Source: JAQBYK01 sp964499425 (lineage in GTDB: Bacteria; Patescibacteriota; Gracilibacteria; UBA1369; LOWO2-01-FULL-3). From it: a stretch of DNA of 15,282 nucleotides. The DNA lies in contig CAZCLD010000032.1 of assembly GCA_964499425.1 (NCBI GenBank), positions 1 to 15,282 of the forward strand. Reading direction: 5' to 3'. The notes beneath the pieces were generated by a model. That model did no database searches. It worked only from the letters and a program-made list of their open reading frames with translations, and was not told the DNA's origin. Shown piece by piece: positions 1 to 7,728 of this stretch (position 1 is the stretch's first letter; each line of letters begins with the position of its first letter). The position numbers and the translations under genes are program-made.

Positions 1-618
1 ATCAGTAACATCGAACATAATCTCAGGAAATGCAAAGAATTTATTGTCCCCATTTTGGAAAGTAACAAAGATAAGGATATCCCAAAAGAAATCGCTGAGA
101 AGCTGAGAAATACTGCCGCTACCTATGAATTGGCGCTTACCAAAGCGGATGAAGTTGCGGATGAGTATATAAAGTTGATTGATGAGAAGGCAAAACCAAA
201 AGTTGATGAAAAACCAAAACCAGAACCAAAGCCAGAAGTTGATAAACAAGAAGAGGCAAAGCTAAAAGAAGAGCTTGCGAAGGCTGAGAGAGAATTCAAA
301 GAACTTCACGACAAGCATATCGCATTTCTAGATACTAATCCTTCAGACAAAGATCTGGAAGAGAGAGCAAAAGAGTCAGATCCAGTGGTTCATGCTGTAA
401 ATGTTAGGATTGATGAGGCCAAACAAAAACTAGAAGAGTTGCGGAAAGGGAAACCTACCAAGCCTGCTAAACCTACCAAGCCTGCCGAAACTGCTGCACC
501 TAAAGAGAAGAAGCCATACGAAGATTTCAAGAAGTCATTAGAAGCAGATCTCAAATCTGCTCAAGCATACAAGGCACATTATAAGAGTAAAATTGAGAGT
601 TTGAGTGCGAGCACTTAA
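1..618 (+). CDS. Hypothetical charged coiled-coil protein, 5'-truncated by window edge
   Basis: The reading frame is open from base 1, so the gene most likely starts upstream of the window; the first in-window start would be a TTG at 55, which has no convincing ribosome binding site. The visible part is very hydrophilic and rich in Lys, Glu and Ala. A Lys-Pro/Glu-Pro linker (about residues 45-65 counted from the TTG) and a second Lys-Pro-Thr linker (about residues 132-150) separate helical, heptad-like segments. No signal peptide or membrane helix is visible in the part present. The next gene follows after 21 bp on the same strand and is equally charged, so the two are probably co-transcribed. 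I do not recognise the family. A structural or scaffold role would fit the composition but is a guess. Confidence 0.6.
   Translation: MSNIEHNLRKCKEFIVPILESNKDKDIPKEIAEKLRNTAATYELALTKADEVADEYIKLIDEKAKPKVDEKPKPEPKPEVDKQEEAKLKEELAKAEREFKELHDKHIAFLDTNPSDKDLEERAKESDPVVHAVNVRIDEAKQKLEELRKGKPTKPAKPTKPAETAAPKEKKPYEDFKKSLEADLKSAQAYKAHYKSKIESLSAST
451..485 (+). repeat. Short in-frame tandem repeat (17-nt unit, period 18)
   Basis: A 17-nt unit occurs at 451-467 and again at 469-485. The 18-nt period encodes the hexapeptide KPTKPA twice. It forms the second basic/proline-rich linker of the first protein and is probably a replication-slippage duplication. Confidence 0.8.
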
Positions 619-639
619 GTGCTAAAATAAAATCATAAA

Positions 640-1110
640 ATGCCTGACGAAAATTCACAAACAAATCAAGGGGGACGAGGAACCCAGGCTGCCACAGCGG
701 CTGCCCCTGTTGTTGATAAGAATAAATCTCCTGAAAAGTATATTGAAGAAGCTGAAGCCACGTATATTGTTCCTGCCTTGGTACGCGAAAAATTCCCTGA
801 CTTGATCAAATTGATCTACGAAACTGAATCAATGAATCAAGAAGAGAGAGAGTATTGGCTGCAGATCATGCCAATTATGAGTGAGGAGCAAATAGTTAAA
901 TTTCGTGACATCTTGGTGAACGAGAAGCAACAGTTGGCAAAATTGGATGCAGAGTATGAAAGCGAGATGAATCGCATCAATTCTGGTCCGAAGGTAGATC
1001 AGGAAGCACTCCAGAAGAAAATGGAAGCGATGAAAAAGGAGGAATCGTCACATGAAGAAGAAGAGAAAGAAGCAGAAGCTGAGTTGCTCAAAAAACTAGA
1101 AAATCTTTAG
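640..1110 (+). CDS. Hypothetical coiled-coil protein (156 aa)
   Basis: A complete gene starting at ATG 640, 21 bp after the preceding stop. The leader is A-rich and has no Shine-Dalgarno sequence. The N-terminal ~30 residues are low-complexity (Asn, Gln, Gly, Ala, Thr). Residues ~32-105 include a helical region with several hydrophobics and a Trp, and residues ~105-156 are a continuous Lys/Glu coiled coil. There is no signal peptide or membrane segment. The stop codon overlaps the end of the convergent sortase gene by 4 bp. Its composition resembles the protein encoded just upstream, suggesting a functional pair. I do not recognise the family. Confidence 0.65.
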   Translation: MPDENSQTNQGGRGTQAATAAAPVVDKNKSPEKYIEEAEATYIVPALVREKFPDLIKLIYETESMNQEEREYWLQIMPIMSEEQIVKFRDILVNEKQQLAKLDAEYESEMNRINSGPKVDQEALQKKMEAMKKEESSHEEEEKEAEAELLKKLENL

Positions 1111-2081
1111 CGGTATATTTTATCCGCACTTTCCAGCTGCTTGTCATTGATTGCTATCGGTTTTGCTGTGACTATTAGCCTTTTTAAGTTAGTGCCAATA
1201 GGTGTACAGGTGATCAAAGTCAATTGCTCGTTTGGAGTCTGTTTAAGCACATCTATGTCCTTAGGCATAACTATATCCTTACCCATAACCTCATAAAGAT
1301 ATTTGTCTTGCTGGTAGTAGATCACCAATCTGTCCCCCACAACAACGTCATGCAATAGGGCGAAAACGTCTTTGAATCTACCTGGATCCCATGGGAAGTA
1401 AGAGCTATGCCCGGTAATTACAACATTCCCTGTCTGCCCTGGGAAACTAGTTCCTGGATAGTGGACTACACCATCCCGTAGGGCCTCCTGCATTTCGTCT
1501 TCAAGTGCCTCCCAGTCATGCTTGATCAAGCTCTCAGAGCTCACATTGGCAATAGGTATGTTTTGATCGATTCTTGGAATAATTATTCTGTTGTCGTTTG
1601 GACTAATTGCCAAGTTTAATTCGGGGATTTGACGTTTTTGTACAGCAGGGTCGCTACTGCTCTGTAATATTTCTTTATTGTAAACTGTTGTTTTTACTTC
1701 GGTTATTTTGTTTAGAGGGCTAGCTTGCTCGGTCCCTGTGATTTTATGGAATTTACTTATGGCTATTTTCGATAAAGCCGAGTAATTCATCAGAGTAAAC
1801 CCTATTAAAAGAATCACCGCACTGGCTACTATTTGATGTCCAGCATCCTTTAGGATTGTCTTTAGAGTTCTCTTTTCAGCGGTAGTTTTCACTTTTTGCT
1901 TGGTATTTTTACGTGGTTTTGCTTTTTGGGATTTTTTTGGACTGCTGTGCTGTATGTGGAGCTTGAAATGCCCTCCCGATGGCGGAGTTTTGTATACAAA
2001 TTCCTCATCCTTGAAAGGATCTTTTAAGAAGTTACTTTTGAAAACTTCATCTTCTCCAAATTGCTCATGATTTATAGACAT
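1107..2081 (-). CDS. Membrane-anchored sortase (class E/D-like transpeptidase)
   Basis: Sortases cleave a sorting signal on exported proteins and attach them to the cell envelope or polymerise pili. With the start used here (ATG at 2081, 324 aa) the protein has a Lys-rich cytoplasmic N-terminus (residues ~48-71), one membrane helix (~83-104), an extracytoplasmic linker, and a catalytic domain (~160-310). The catalytic triad is visible: His225 in TGHSSYF, Cys292 in LITCTP and Arg301 in LKRLIV. The frame stays open to an ATG at 2189, but that start would overlap the start codon of the divergent relA-like gene. A strong promoter lies immediately before ATG 2081, so I prefer the shorter form with a leaderless mRNA. 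No sorting-signal substrate is encoded in the window, so the substrate is unknown. Confidence 0.85.
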   Translation of the reverse strand: MSINHEQFGEDEVFKSNFLKDPFKDEEFVYKTPPSGGHFKLHIQHSSPKKSQKAKPRKNTKQKVKTTAEKRTLKTILKDAGHQIVASAVILLIGFTLMNYSALSKIAISKFHKITGTEQASPLNKITEVKTTVYNKEILQSSSDPAVQKRQIPELNLAISPNDNRIIIPRIDQNIPIANVSSESLIKHDWEALEDEMQEALRDGVVHYPGTSFPGQTGNVVITGHSSYFPWDPGRFKDVFALLHDVVVGDRLVIYYQQDKYLYEVMGKDIVMPKDIDVLKQTPNEQLTLITCTPIGTNLKRLIVTAKPIAINDKQLESADKIYR

Positions 2082-2087
2082 CCGTAT

Positions 2088-2116
2088 ATTATAGCCTTTT
2101 TCGTAACTTTTTACAA
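2088..2116 (-). promoter_or_regulatory. Sigma-70-type promoter of the sortase gene; leaderless
   Basis: On the minus strand a TTGTAA box (2116-2111), a 17-nt spacer and a perfect TATAAT (2093-2088) are followed by only 6 nt before the ATG at 2081. Transcription would therefore begin at or next to the start codon, giving a leaderless mRNA. This fixes the start choice for the sortase. Confidence 0.7.
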
Positions 2117-2134
2117 TTCTCCAGGTATTAAAAT

Positions 2135-2163
2135 TTGCCCCATCAGCTATTTTATGGGATACT
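2135..2163 (+). promoter_or_regulatory. Probable promoter of the RelA/SpoT-type gene
   Basis: A TTGCCC box (2135-2140), 17-nt spacer and GATACT (2158-2163) preceded by an extended -10 TG (2155-2156). The start point would be near 2170, giving a leader of about 18 nt to ATG 2188. Each hexamer matches 4 of 6 consensus positions, so this is weaker than the sortase promoter it faces. Confidence 0.45.
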
Positions 2164-2187
2164 TGTGGGCAGCGAAAATCGTCAATC

Positions 2188-4545
2188 ATGGCTATACAAT
2201 CCTACAAAAAGTATTTTGACATCGATGCGGTCTTTGAAGATCTAAAGGAATATTCGCCTAAAGCTGACAAGGATCGCTTTTTAAAGGCATTTGCCTTTGC
2301 CGAGCGCGCTCACAAAAAGCAGGTCAGAAAGGATGGGGAAACTCCATATATCACCCACCCCGTTGAAGTTGTCAAAATCCTGCTTAAACTACATGCTGAT
2401 GAGGACACTCTGGTCAGTGCCTTATTACATGATGTCCCAGAGGATACTGACTTCGAGATTCATGATGTCAAAGAGGAATTTGGCGACAAGATCGGTTTTT
2501 TGGTTGATGGCATTACAAAATTATCTAAAGTTCATTATAGAAAAAATATGCCGGAGAGGCAGATTGAGTCTTTGAAAAAACTCCTACTACATACTGCTGA
2601 AGATTTGCGTGTTGTCGTGATAAAATTGGCCGATCGTCTTCATAATATGAGAACCTTAGAGAATATTGATCAACCCGAGAAACGGCTCCGGATAGCAAAA
2701 GAAACCTTAGAGATCTACGTTCCTATTGCAAATCTCTTGGGTATAAGGGAAATCAAAACTCACCTTGAGGATCTTTGTTTTAAGCACTTATTCCCCAGCG
2801 AATACAAAGAATTGAGTGAAAAGCTCGAATCAGTCAAGAAAAGACGAAGGAGTGTCACGGATAAATTTACGAGAATTATCAGCGAACTTGCCTCAGAAGC
2901 TAAGCTAGATTTAAAAGTGAGTGGTCGGGAAAAAAATCTGTATAGCATTTATAAGAAAATTTGTTCGCTTGGTAAAGCTATCGATAATGTTGATGATAGA
3001 GTGGGGATTAAGATTGTTGTGGATGATATTCCCGACTGTTACCAAGCACTTGGGTTTGTTCACAGTAAATTCATACCTAAAACAGATCGTTTCAAGGATT
3101 ATATTGCGAGTTCAAAAGCAAATTCCTATCAAAGTCTTCATACAACGGTTTTTGGCCCAGATGGCGTTCTCACTGAGATTCAAATCCGCACCAAAAGCAT
3201 GGATGCTGAGGCTGAATATGGAGTGGCTGCCAACTTCTTTAATAATAATTCTATGTCTGGGGATCTAAAAAGATCATCCTGGGTTAAGAAGGTCCTTGAG
3301 ATGGAAAAGACCGACAAGGATTCTGATGGATTCCTCGAGGATCTTAAGTTAGACATCTTGCAGGACAGGATTTTTGTCTTTACTCCTAAGGGCACAGGCA
3401 TTGATTTACCCAAAGGGGCTTCGGTTATTGACTTCGCATATGCTATTCATACTGAGATTGGACATCATGCGTACAAAGCAGATATCAATGGTCAGATTAA
3501 GCCGATAACCACGGTCCTCAAAAATCGCGATGTGGTAAGTGTCAATACCTCCAGAAAAGTCTCCCCTGAGCTTTCTTGGCTTTCTTTTACCAAAACTAAT
3601 TTGGCCAAAAACAAGATTTTGGCCTACCTAAAGAGGATAAGTAGGGAAAAGAAGATCAAGGAGGGACATAGAATTCTGCAGAAGGAATTTGATATTGCTG
3701 GTCTTGGTCTTTGTAGAAATGTTAATTTTAAGAAACTTGGTATTGTGCTAAGGACTGAATTTGAAAGGGATTTTAAGAATTTGCATGATCTTTTTATAGC
3801 CGTTGGGGAGGGAGACATAAATGCTGCAAGTTTGGTCAAAGTTTTGAGGCAAAAAGTTAAGAATTCTCTACCTACAAGGATGTCAAAATCCCGTCAAAAT
3901 CCGCAAGAAGGAGTAAAAGTAAATCTAAAGATAATGGCGAATAATCGTTTCGGCCTGCTTAAGGATATTACTGAAGTTTTGTATAGCAGTGTTTTGGATA
4001 TTTACTCCCTGAAGGGCTGGGCCTCCAAATATGAAAAGGAGGCTTATTTCACAGTTTGCATGTTGGTTCCTGACTTAAAAACTCTGAGCAGAATATTTGA
4101 TGAACTGGAACAGATTGATGAGGTGCGTTCGGTGTATCGTGTCACACCCGAGGGCCTTTTTGCCTTTTATTCTGCCAGTATTCTTATGATTGCCCTTTGG
4201 ATTTTTCATCCCCTTTTCTTGCGCTTTCTGAGTAGGTCCCCGCTAAAACAAGGCAATCCTATCATCTTTGATTTGATTGTTTATAGCGGTCCTTTTGTTG
4301 TGTTAGGTCTGATTTTGTATGTGATGAGTGTTCTAAAGAAATACTTCCCTGTCGTTAGGAATAAAACTCTTCTCTGGGGAATAACTTTTTCCATCCCAAT
4401 CGTGGCAATTATCACCCTTTCAATTGAGATTATTTACTTTCACCTACACATGAGCTGGTTATTCATATTCATAGAAGTTCTCCTCATCTATGGGTATTTG
4501 CTGATGAACTATATGAATTATCGTAAGTTTACAAAGCAAACTTGA
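2188..4545 (+). CDS. relA/spoT: Bifunctional RelA/SpoT-type (p)ppGpp synthetase/hydrolase with C-terminal membrane domain
   Basis: It makes and degrades the stringent-response alarmone (p)ppGpp. Domains in order: an HD hydrolase (about residues 35-185) with His57, His81-Asp82, Glu85-Asp86 and Asp149 retained; a synthetase domain (about 240-350) with the GREKN basic stretch at 246-250, RFKD at 301-304 (the RxKD form typical of bifunctional Rel enzymes), YQSLH at 314-318 and EIQIRT from 330; a TGS domain (about 394-455); and an ACT domain (about 578-652). The usual Arg of the D-x-x-A-x-R-I motif is Lys275. Unusually, four hydrophobic helices follow the ACT domain (about 657-679, 692-713, 728-750, 756-776), which would tether the enzyme to the membrane. 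At 785 aa it is longer than typical RSH proteins (roughly 700-750 aa). The 3' end overlaps the convergent ychF gene by 17 bp. Confidence 0.93.
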   Translation: MAIQSYKKYFDIDAVFEDLKEYSPKADKDRFLKAFAFAERAHKKQVRKDGETPYITHPVEVVKILLKLHADEDTLVSALLHDVPEDTDFEIHDVKEEFGDKIGFLVDGITKLSKVHYRKNMPERQIESLKKLLLHTAEDLRVVVIKLADRLHNMRTLENIDQPEKRLRIAKETLEIYVPIANLLGIREIKTHLEDLCFKHLFPSEYKELSEKLESVKKRRRSVTDKFTRIISELASEAKLDLKVSGREKNLYSIYKKICSLGKAIDNVDDRVGIKIVVDDIPDCYQALGFVHSKFIPKTDRFKDYIASSKANSYQSLHTTVFGPDGVLTEIQIRTKSMDAEAEYGVAANFFNNNSMSGDLKRSSWVKKVLEMEKTDKDSDGFLEDLKLDILQDRIFVFTPKGTGIDLPKGASVIDFAYAIHTEIGHHAYKADINGQIKPITTVLKNRDVVSVNTSRKVSPELSWLSFTKTNLAKNKILAYLKRISREKKIKEGHRILQKEFDIAGLGLCRNVNFKKLGIVLRTEFERDFKNLHDLFIAVGEGDINAASLVKVLRQKVKNSLPTRMSKSRQNPQEGVKVNLKIMANNRFGLLKDITEVLYSSVLDIYSLKGWASKYEKEAYFTVCMLVPDLKTLSRIFDELEQIDEVRSVYRVTPEGLFAFYSASILMIALWIFHPLFLRFLSRSPLKQGNPIIFDLIVYSGPFVVLGLILYVMSVLKKYFPVVRNKTLLWGITFSIPIVAIITLSIEIIYFHLHMSWLFIFIEVLLIYGYLLMNYMNYRKFTKQT

Positions 4546-5623
4546 AATGCACTACGTCTCCGTCCTTAACCTCGTATTGCTTCCCTTCCATCCTAATTAG
4601 GCCTTTTTCTCGGGCCTTTGATTCTCCCCCCGTTGTTGTAAATTCGTCGCAATGGACCACTTCTGCCTTAATGAAGCCTTTTTCAAAATCAGTATGAATA
4701 GTACCAGCAGCTTTTGGCGCAAGTGCTCCTTGATTTACCGTCCAGGCACGCGTTTCTTTAGGGCCGGAAGTAAAGAAAGTTATTAGGCCCAAAGTGTTGT
4801 AGGCCGATTTAATGAGATTGTTTAGACCTGTATTATCAATATTAAGGGACTGCAGATATTCTCTCACTTCTTCCTCATCTAAATCACTGAGTTGTTCTTC
4901 AAGGTGGGCGCAAATTGGTATTACCTTGTGAGCCCCCTCCACCCCAAGCATTGAGGCATATTTTTCTCTATCAATATTCGACAATTCCTTTTCCGGAACA
5001 TTAACTACATAGAGGTGTGGTTTCATTGTCAAAAGATGGAGATCTCTGAGCATTTCTTTTTCCTCCTTTGCGATATCCATGCTGCTTACAAGATTCCCCA
5101 TGTTTAGCTGCTCGTGGATTCTCTTTAGCAATTCTGCATATACTTTTTTCTCCTTTTCGCCTGACTTCGCGTCACTGATGGCTTTTTCTAGACGTTTTTC
5201 CATTGTCTGTAGGTCAGCGAGTAAGAGCTCCGACTCGATGACTTCACGATCAAGCCTTGGATCTATTTCCCCATGTACATGTGTAATATTGGGATCCTCA
5301 AAAAGTCGAACAACGTGGCCTATGGCATTACATTCTCTGATGTGAGAGAGGAATTTGTTGCCAAGCCCCTCGCCAGTGCTCGCCCCCTTAACAAGTCCCG
5401 CAATATCCACAAATTCGATTGCGGTTGGAATGATTTTTTCAGAATTAGATAAGTCCGCCAATTTCTGAAGACGATGATCTGGCACCTCAACTATGCCCAC
5501 GTTTGGATCGATTGTACAAAAAGGATAGTTTTGAGCTTCAGCGCCTTTCGTCCTGGTCAATGCGTTGAATAATGTCGACTTTCCTACGTTTGGGAGACCT
5601 ACAATTCCTATTTTAAGTGCCAT
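4529..5623 (-). CDS. ychF: Ribosome-binding ATPase/GTPase YchF (OLA1 family)
   Basis: YchF is a universally conserved TRAFAC-class P-loop NTPase that binds ribosomes, prefers ATP in characterised members, and is linked to translation and stress control. The 364-aa length matches the family. Visible motifs are the P-loop GLPNVGKST (residues 9-17), the G3 motif DIAG (73-76), and the family's altered G4 motif NVPE (208-211) in place of NKxD, which explains the relaxed nucleotide specificity. A coiled-coil arm spans about 130-195, and a C-terminal TGS domain (about 280-363) ends in the canonical D-V-V-H-F-K-F pattern. It is the last gene of the transporter-aroD-ychF operon; its ATG lies 11 bp inside the end of aroD, indicating coupled translation. 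Confidence 0.96.
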   Translation of the reverse strand: MALKIGIVGLPNVGKSTLFNALTRTKGAEAQNYPFCTIDPNVGIVEVPDHRLQKLADLSNSEKIIPTAIEFVDIAGLVKGASTGEGLGNKFLSHIRECNAIGHVVRLFEDPNITHVHGEIDPRLDREVIESELLLADLQTMEKRLEKAISDAKSGEKEKKVYAELLKRIHEQLNMGNLVSSMDIAKEEKEMLRDLHLLTMKPHLYVVNVPEKELSNIDREKYASMLGVEGAHKVIPICAHLEEQLSDLDEEEVREYLQSLNIDNTGLNNLIKSAYNTLGLITFFTSGPKETRAWTVNQGALAPKAAGTIHTDFEKGFIKAEVVHCDEFTTTGGESKAREKGLIRMEGKQYEVKDGDVVHFKFAL

Positions 5624-6248
5624 ATATTTTGCGTAATTCTGCTAATGGGATTTGTCCAGGTGCCGTTTTATCAGATGGCTTCAGTGGCGCATACATTAAA
5701 TAATTACCAAATAAATGTCCAGTGGCTCGAGTTAATTCACCCTCCTTTCCCATACAAATGCATATTGCCTTTTTTTTCTTAGCGTTGAGCCCTTTCAAGA
5801 GATTTAGCATTCTTAGACTATCAGAAAGACCCTTGGCCTGTGTGGCTATCTTGATTATGTCTGCTCCTTTATGCAGAATTTTTTGAGCAAGCTTATCAAG
5901 CTCCCTGTCGGAAGGAGTTTTCTCGAAATCATGGAAAGAAATGATGATTTTGGTCTTTGGACTTACTTTTTTGACCTTTTCGATTAATGATTTTTGACTA
6001 CCCAAATCAATATCGATGTATTCGATTTTTTGTTTTTGCGAGAGAATATTCTCAATGTTCTGCTGATCCTTAGAGACCTTGTATATGAATGGTCTCTTTT
6101 TTGCAGCGAAAATTTCCGTGAGATTTTCGTCACTCAATTTTATCTCATCAAACCAGATCTCAACCAAGTCAGCTTTTTTTTGCGCTTCATTCAGGTATTT
6201 TATGAGACTAGCTGGAGTCTTTTTTTTGATGGGCACACAAATCATCAT
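5613..6248 (-). CDS. aroD: Type I 3-dehydroquinate dehydratase
   Basis: Catalyses dehydration of 3-dehydroquinate to 3-dehydroshikimate, the third step of the shikimate pathway, by a Schiff-base mechanism in a (beta/alpha)8 barrel. Active-site residues by alignment with E. coli AroD: Glu30, His106 in SFHDF (general base), Lys133 in DIIKIAT (Schiff-base lysine), Arg174 in the L-T-R-A-T-G segment, and Gln199 in APGQI. Two arginines normally involved in the site are not where expected: the Arg after the barrel-strand Glu is Trp32, and the T-x-R strand reads K-V-S. At 211 aa it is somewhat shorter than typical (about 220-250). ATG 6248 overlaps the transporter stop codon in an ATGA arrangement; a second Met follows immediately. 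No other shikimate gene is present in the window. Confidence 0.87.
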   Translation of the reverse strand: MMICVPIKKKTPASLIKYLNEAQKKADLVEIWFDEIKLSDENLTEIFAAKKRPFIYKVSKDQQNIENILSQKQKIEYIDIDLGSQKSLIEKVKKVSPKTKIIISFHDFEKTPSDRELDKLAQKILHKGADIIKIATQAKGLSDSLRMLNLLKGLNAKKKKAICICMGKEGELTRATGHLFGNYLMYAPLKPSDKTAPGQIPLAELRKIYGT

Positions 6249-7453
6249 GTATCTAGTAATAATAGCTTTAGAGTTTGTTTTACCTTTTTGATGTCAGAGA
6301 AATTTGGGTATATTAGAATGTGATGTGTTCTTCGTAAATTGAAATAAACAAGGGAGTTAAGGTCGTTATCGATCAAAATATTAACTTTTTCCTGTTTCAA
6401 TAGACTGCTGAGTTGGACTGGTTTCTTTTGTCCAGCTTTGAGTTTTTTCACGTAGAAATCCTTGATTTTGTTATTCTGTACATCAACGAAAATATATCCT
6501 TTGGTATCTTTTAGGTTGAACGCCAGCTCTGCATTAAGGTCTTTGCCCTTCTTGATGGGAAGCGCAACTCTTTCCTGCTTGCTTTTCGGGATATGGCTGT
6601 AGATTGCAAAATCCTTGATATATGGATTTAGCTCTTTGATTTTCCCTTGAAGGATCTCAAGCTCTTCTCTTAGATCCTGGATTCCAGCGAAAGGATTGAT
6701 ATCAACAAAAGCCTGACCGAAAATGTAGGTTCCTGCTCTTCTGAGTCTGAGTTTCTTTACTTTTAGAATGAGATCTTTTTCTTTTTTGAATACTTTCCGA
6801 ATTTTGCGAGACAAAGTTGGATCATTCCAATAATCCAGCAGAAAGAACAGTGATTCCTTTGAGCTTGAGAGTCCTACTTTGATTATGAAAAGTGCTATTA
6901 GAATGCTGACTACTCCTTCGAAATAGGGAACCCCTCCATAATTGGCAATAATTGAAAAGAAGACTGCAATTCCAGCAATCATATCCATCTTTTTGTCTTT
7001 TGCGCTCGCGATTAATGAGAGGGAATTGGCTTTTTTCCCAGCCTTTTTAAGCTTCTTATAGAGTTTATTTGAATGAATGATCGCAACAATGGTTGTTGCC
7101 ATTGCAAAATAGCGGAAATTTCCCTCTTCCGCTTCTCTGAAAGTGTTTAATCCTTCTCTGAAAATGTAATACCCGAGATAAATTATCCCCAGGGAAATTA
7201 TTAGTGCTGCAAAAGTTTCAATTTTGTAATATCCGTATTCAAAGTGTTCGTCAGCGTTTTTTCGCGAAAGCCTTAAACCCACATATGATGCGAATACACC
7301 TAGCGTATCGGCAAGTGTACTTATGGCATCAGCAATTATCACTGTCATCCCTGTAACATATCCTGCTGACAGCTTGATAATTCCAAGTAAAATCAGGTGA
7401 ATGATCCCCTCCTTAGCGGCTTTTTCTCCGTCTTGAACGGCGTGTGTATTCAT
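6245..7453 (-). CDS. CDF-family metal cation efflux transporter fused to a NifX-like domain
   Basis: Cation diffusion facilitators export divalent metals by proton antiport. The first ~210 residues hold about six membrane helices. Counted from ATG 7453, the site residues fall at the same numbers as in YiiP/FieF: Ser45 and Asp49 in helix 2, Asp153 and Asp157 in helix 5. This S-D-D-D set differs from the D-D-H-D of zinc/iron-transporting YiiP. Loss of the helix-5 His is a feature of Mn-type CDFs (N-D-D-D in MntE), so Mn(II) or Fe(II) is my inference. A cytoplasmic CDF domain (about 212-290) is followed by an extra domain (about 294-400) resembling the dinitrogenase iron-molybdenum cofactor (NifX/NifB) fold. 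It is the first gene of the operon and lies directly behind a terminator-ended RNA. Confidence 0.85.
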   Translation of the reverse strand: MNTHAVQDGEKAAKEGIIHLILLGIIKLSAGYVTGMTVIIADAISTLADTLGVFASYVGLRLSRKNADEHFEYGYYKIETFAALIISLGIIYLGYYIFREGLNTFREAEEGNFRYFAMATTIVAIIHSNKLYKKLKKAGKKANSLSLIASAKDKKMDMIAGIAVFFSIIANYGGVPYFEGVVSILIALFIIKVGLSSSKESLFFLLDYWNDPTLSRKIRKVFKKEKDLILKVKKLRLRRAGTYIFGQAFVDINPFAGIQDLREELEILQGKIKELNPYIKDFAIYSHIPKSKQERVALPIKKGKDLNAELAFNLKDTKGYIFVDVQNNKIKDFYVKKLKAGQKKPVQLSSLLKQEKVNILIDNDLNSLVYFNLRRTHHILIYPNFSDIKKVKQTLKLLLLDT

Positions 7454-7466
7454 AGGTTGATTCTAT

Positions 7467-7509
7467 CATAAAAGTGGCCCACAGGGCACTTAATGGTTGC
7501 CTGTGGGCC
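7467..7509 (-). terminator. Intrinsic terminator at the end of the leader RNA
   Basis: On the minus strand GGCCCACAGG (7509-7500) pairs with CCTGTGGGCC (7485-7476), extended by CA/TG across one bulged base, with a loop of about 9 nt. It is followed by AC then four T. The U-tract is short, so it may be leaky or regulated. The hairpin ends 22 bp before the transporter start codon. Confidence 0.65.
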
Positions 7510-7722
7510 GATGGCACTACTTTGCCCACCGAAGTGAGTCAAAGGAATACCGGAGGGCGCTCGATAAGTGAGCTTTAAGGGCCCAATTACGGAGCAATTC
7601 TGATCCATTTCCGCGGCCGAGGCTTTGGAGTGGGCCAGAGAACCAAATCAACATTCGGCAACCGAAGTTGCTGAGTGAGACCTGATACAGCCAGAAAGGA
7701 TCCGAAGATCCCAACTGATTGC
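7467..7722 (-). ncRNA. Unidentified structured RNA (about 250 nt), sRNA or leader of the metal-transporter operon
   Basis: This gene-free stretch is visibly more GC-rich than its surroundings and has a promoter, a chain of hairpins and a terminator on the minus strand. Hairpins with UUCG tetraloops occur at 7711-7698 (5 bp), 7671-7658 (5 bp) and 7544-7520 (10 bp with one bulged A). A further hairpin at 7573-7559 has a 7-nt loop. A GGCCCAC at 7636-7630 repeats the 5' arm of the terminator and could pair with its 3' arm instead, which would be an antiterminator arrangement. I see no signature of RNase P RNA, tmRNA, SRP RNA or the yybP-ykoY and NiCo metal riboswitches. It could be a stand-alone sRNA or a cis-acting leader of the downstream operon. 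The 65-codon frame inside it has no recognisable protein features. Confidence 0.6.
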
Positions 7723-7728
7723 GTATAT

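Noticed and set aside
2082..2189. Longer sortase start at ATG 2189
   Set aside because: It would overlap the divergent start codon and include the sortase's own promoter in coding sequence; the added 36 residues show no domain or signal feature.
2291..3839. Several frames of 62-115 codons inside the relA/spoT gene
   Set aside because: They are out-of-frame or antisense shadows of a full-length, well-conserved enzyme.
7517..7714. 65-codon minus-strand frame inside the structured RNA
   Set aside because: Its composition is not protein-like (many Ser, Trp and Leu from GC-rich hairpins), and the region is explained by RNA structure.
7467..7722. Structured RNA as 6S RNA, raiA-motif RNA, RNase P RNA, SRP RNA or tmRNA
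   Set aside because: The ends do not pair as in 6S RNA; the conserved RNase P, SRP helix 8 and tmRNA segments are absent; the nearby hibernation gene is upstream on the same strand, so the RNA is not in the leader position of a raiA motif. A covariance-model search would settle this.
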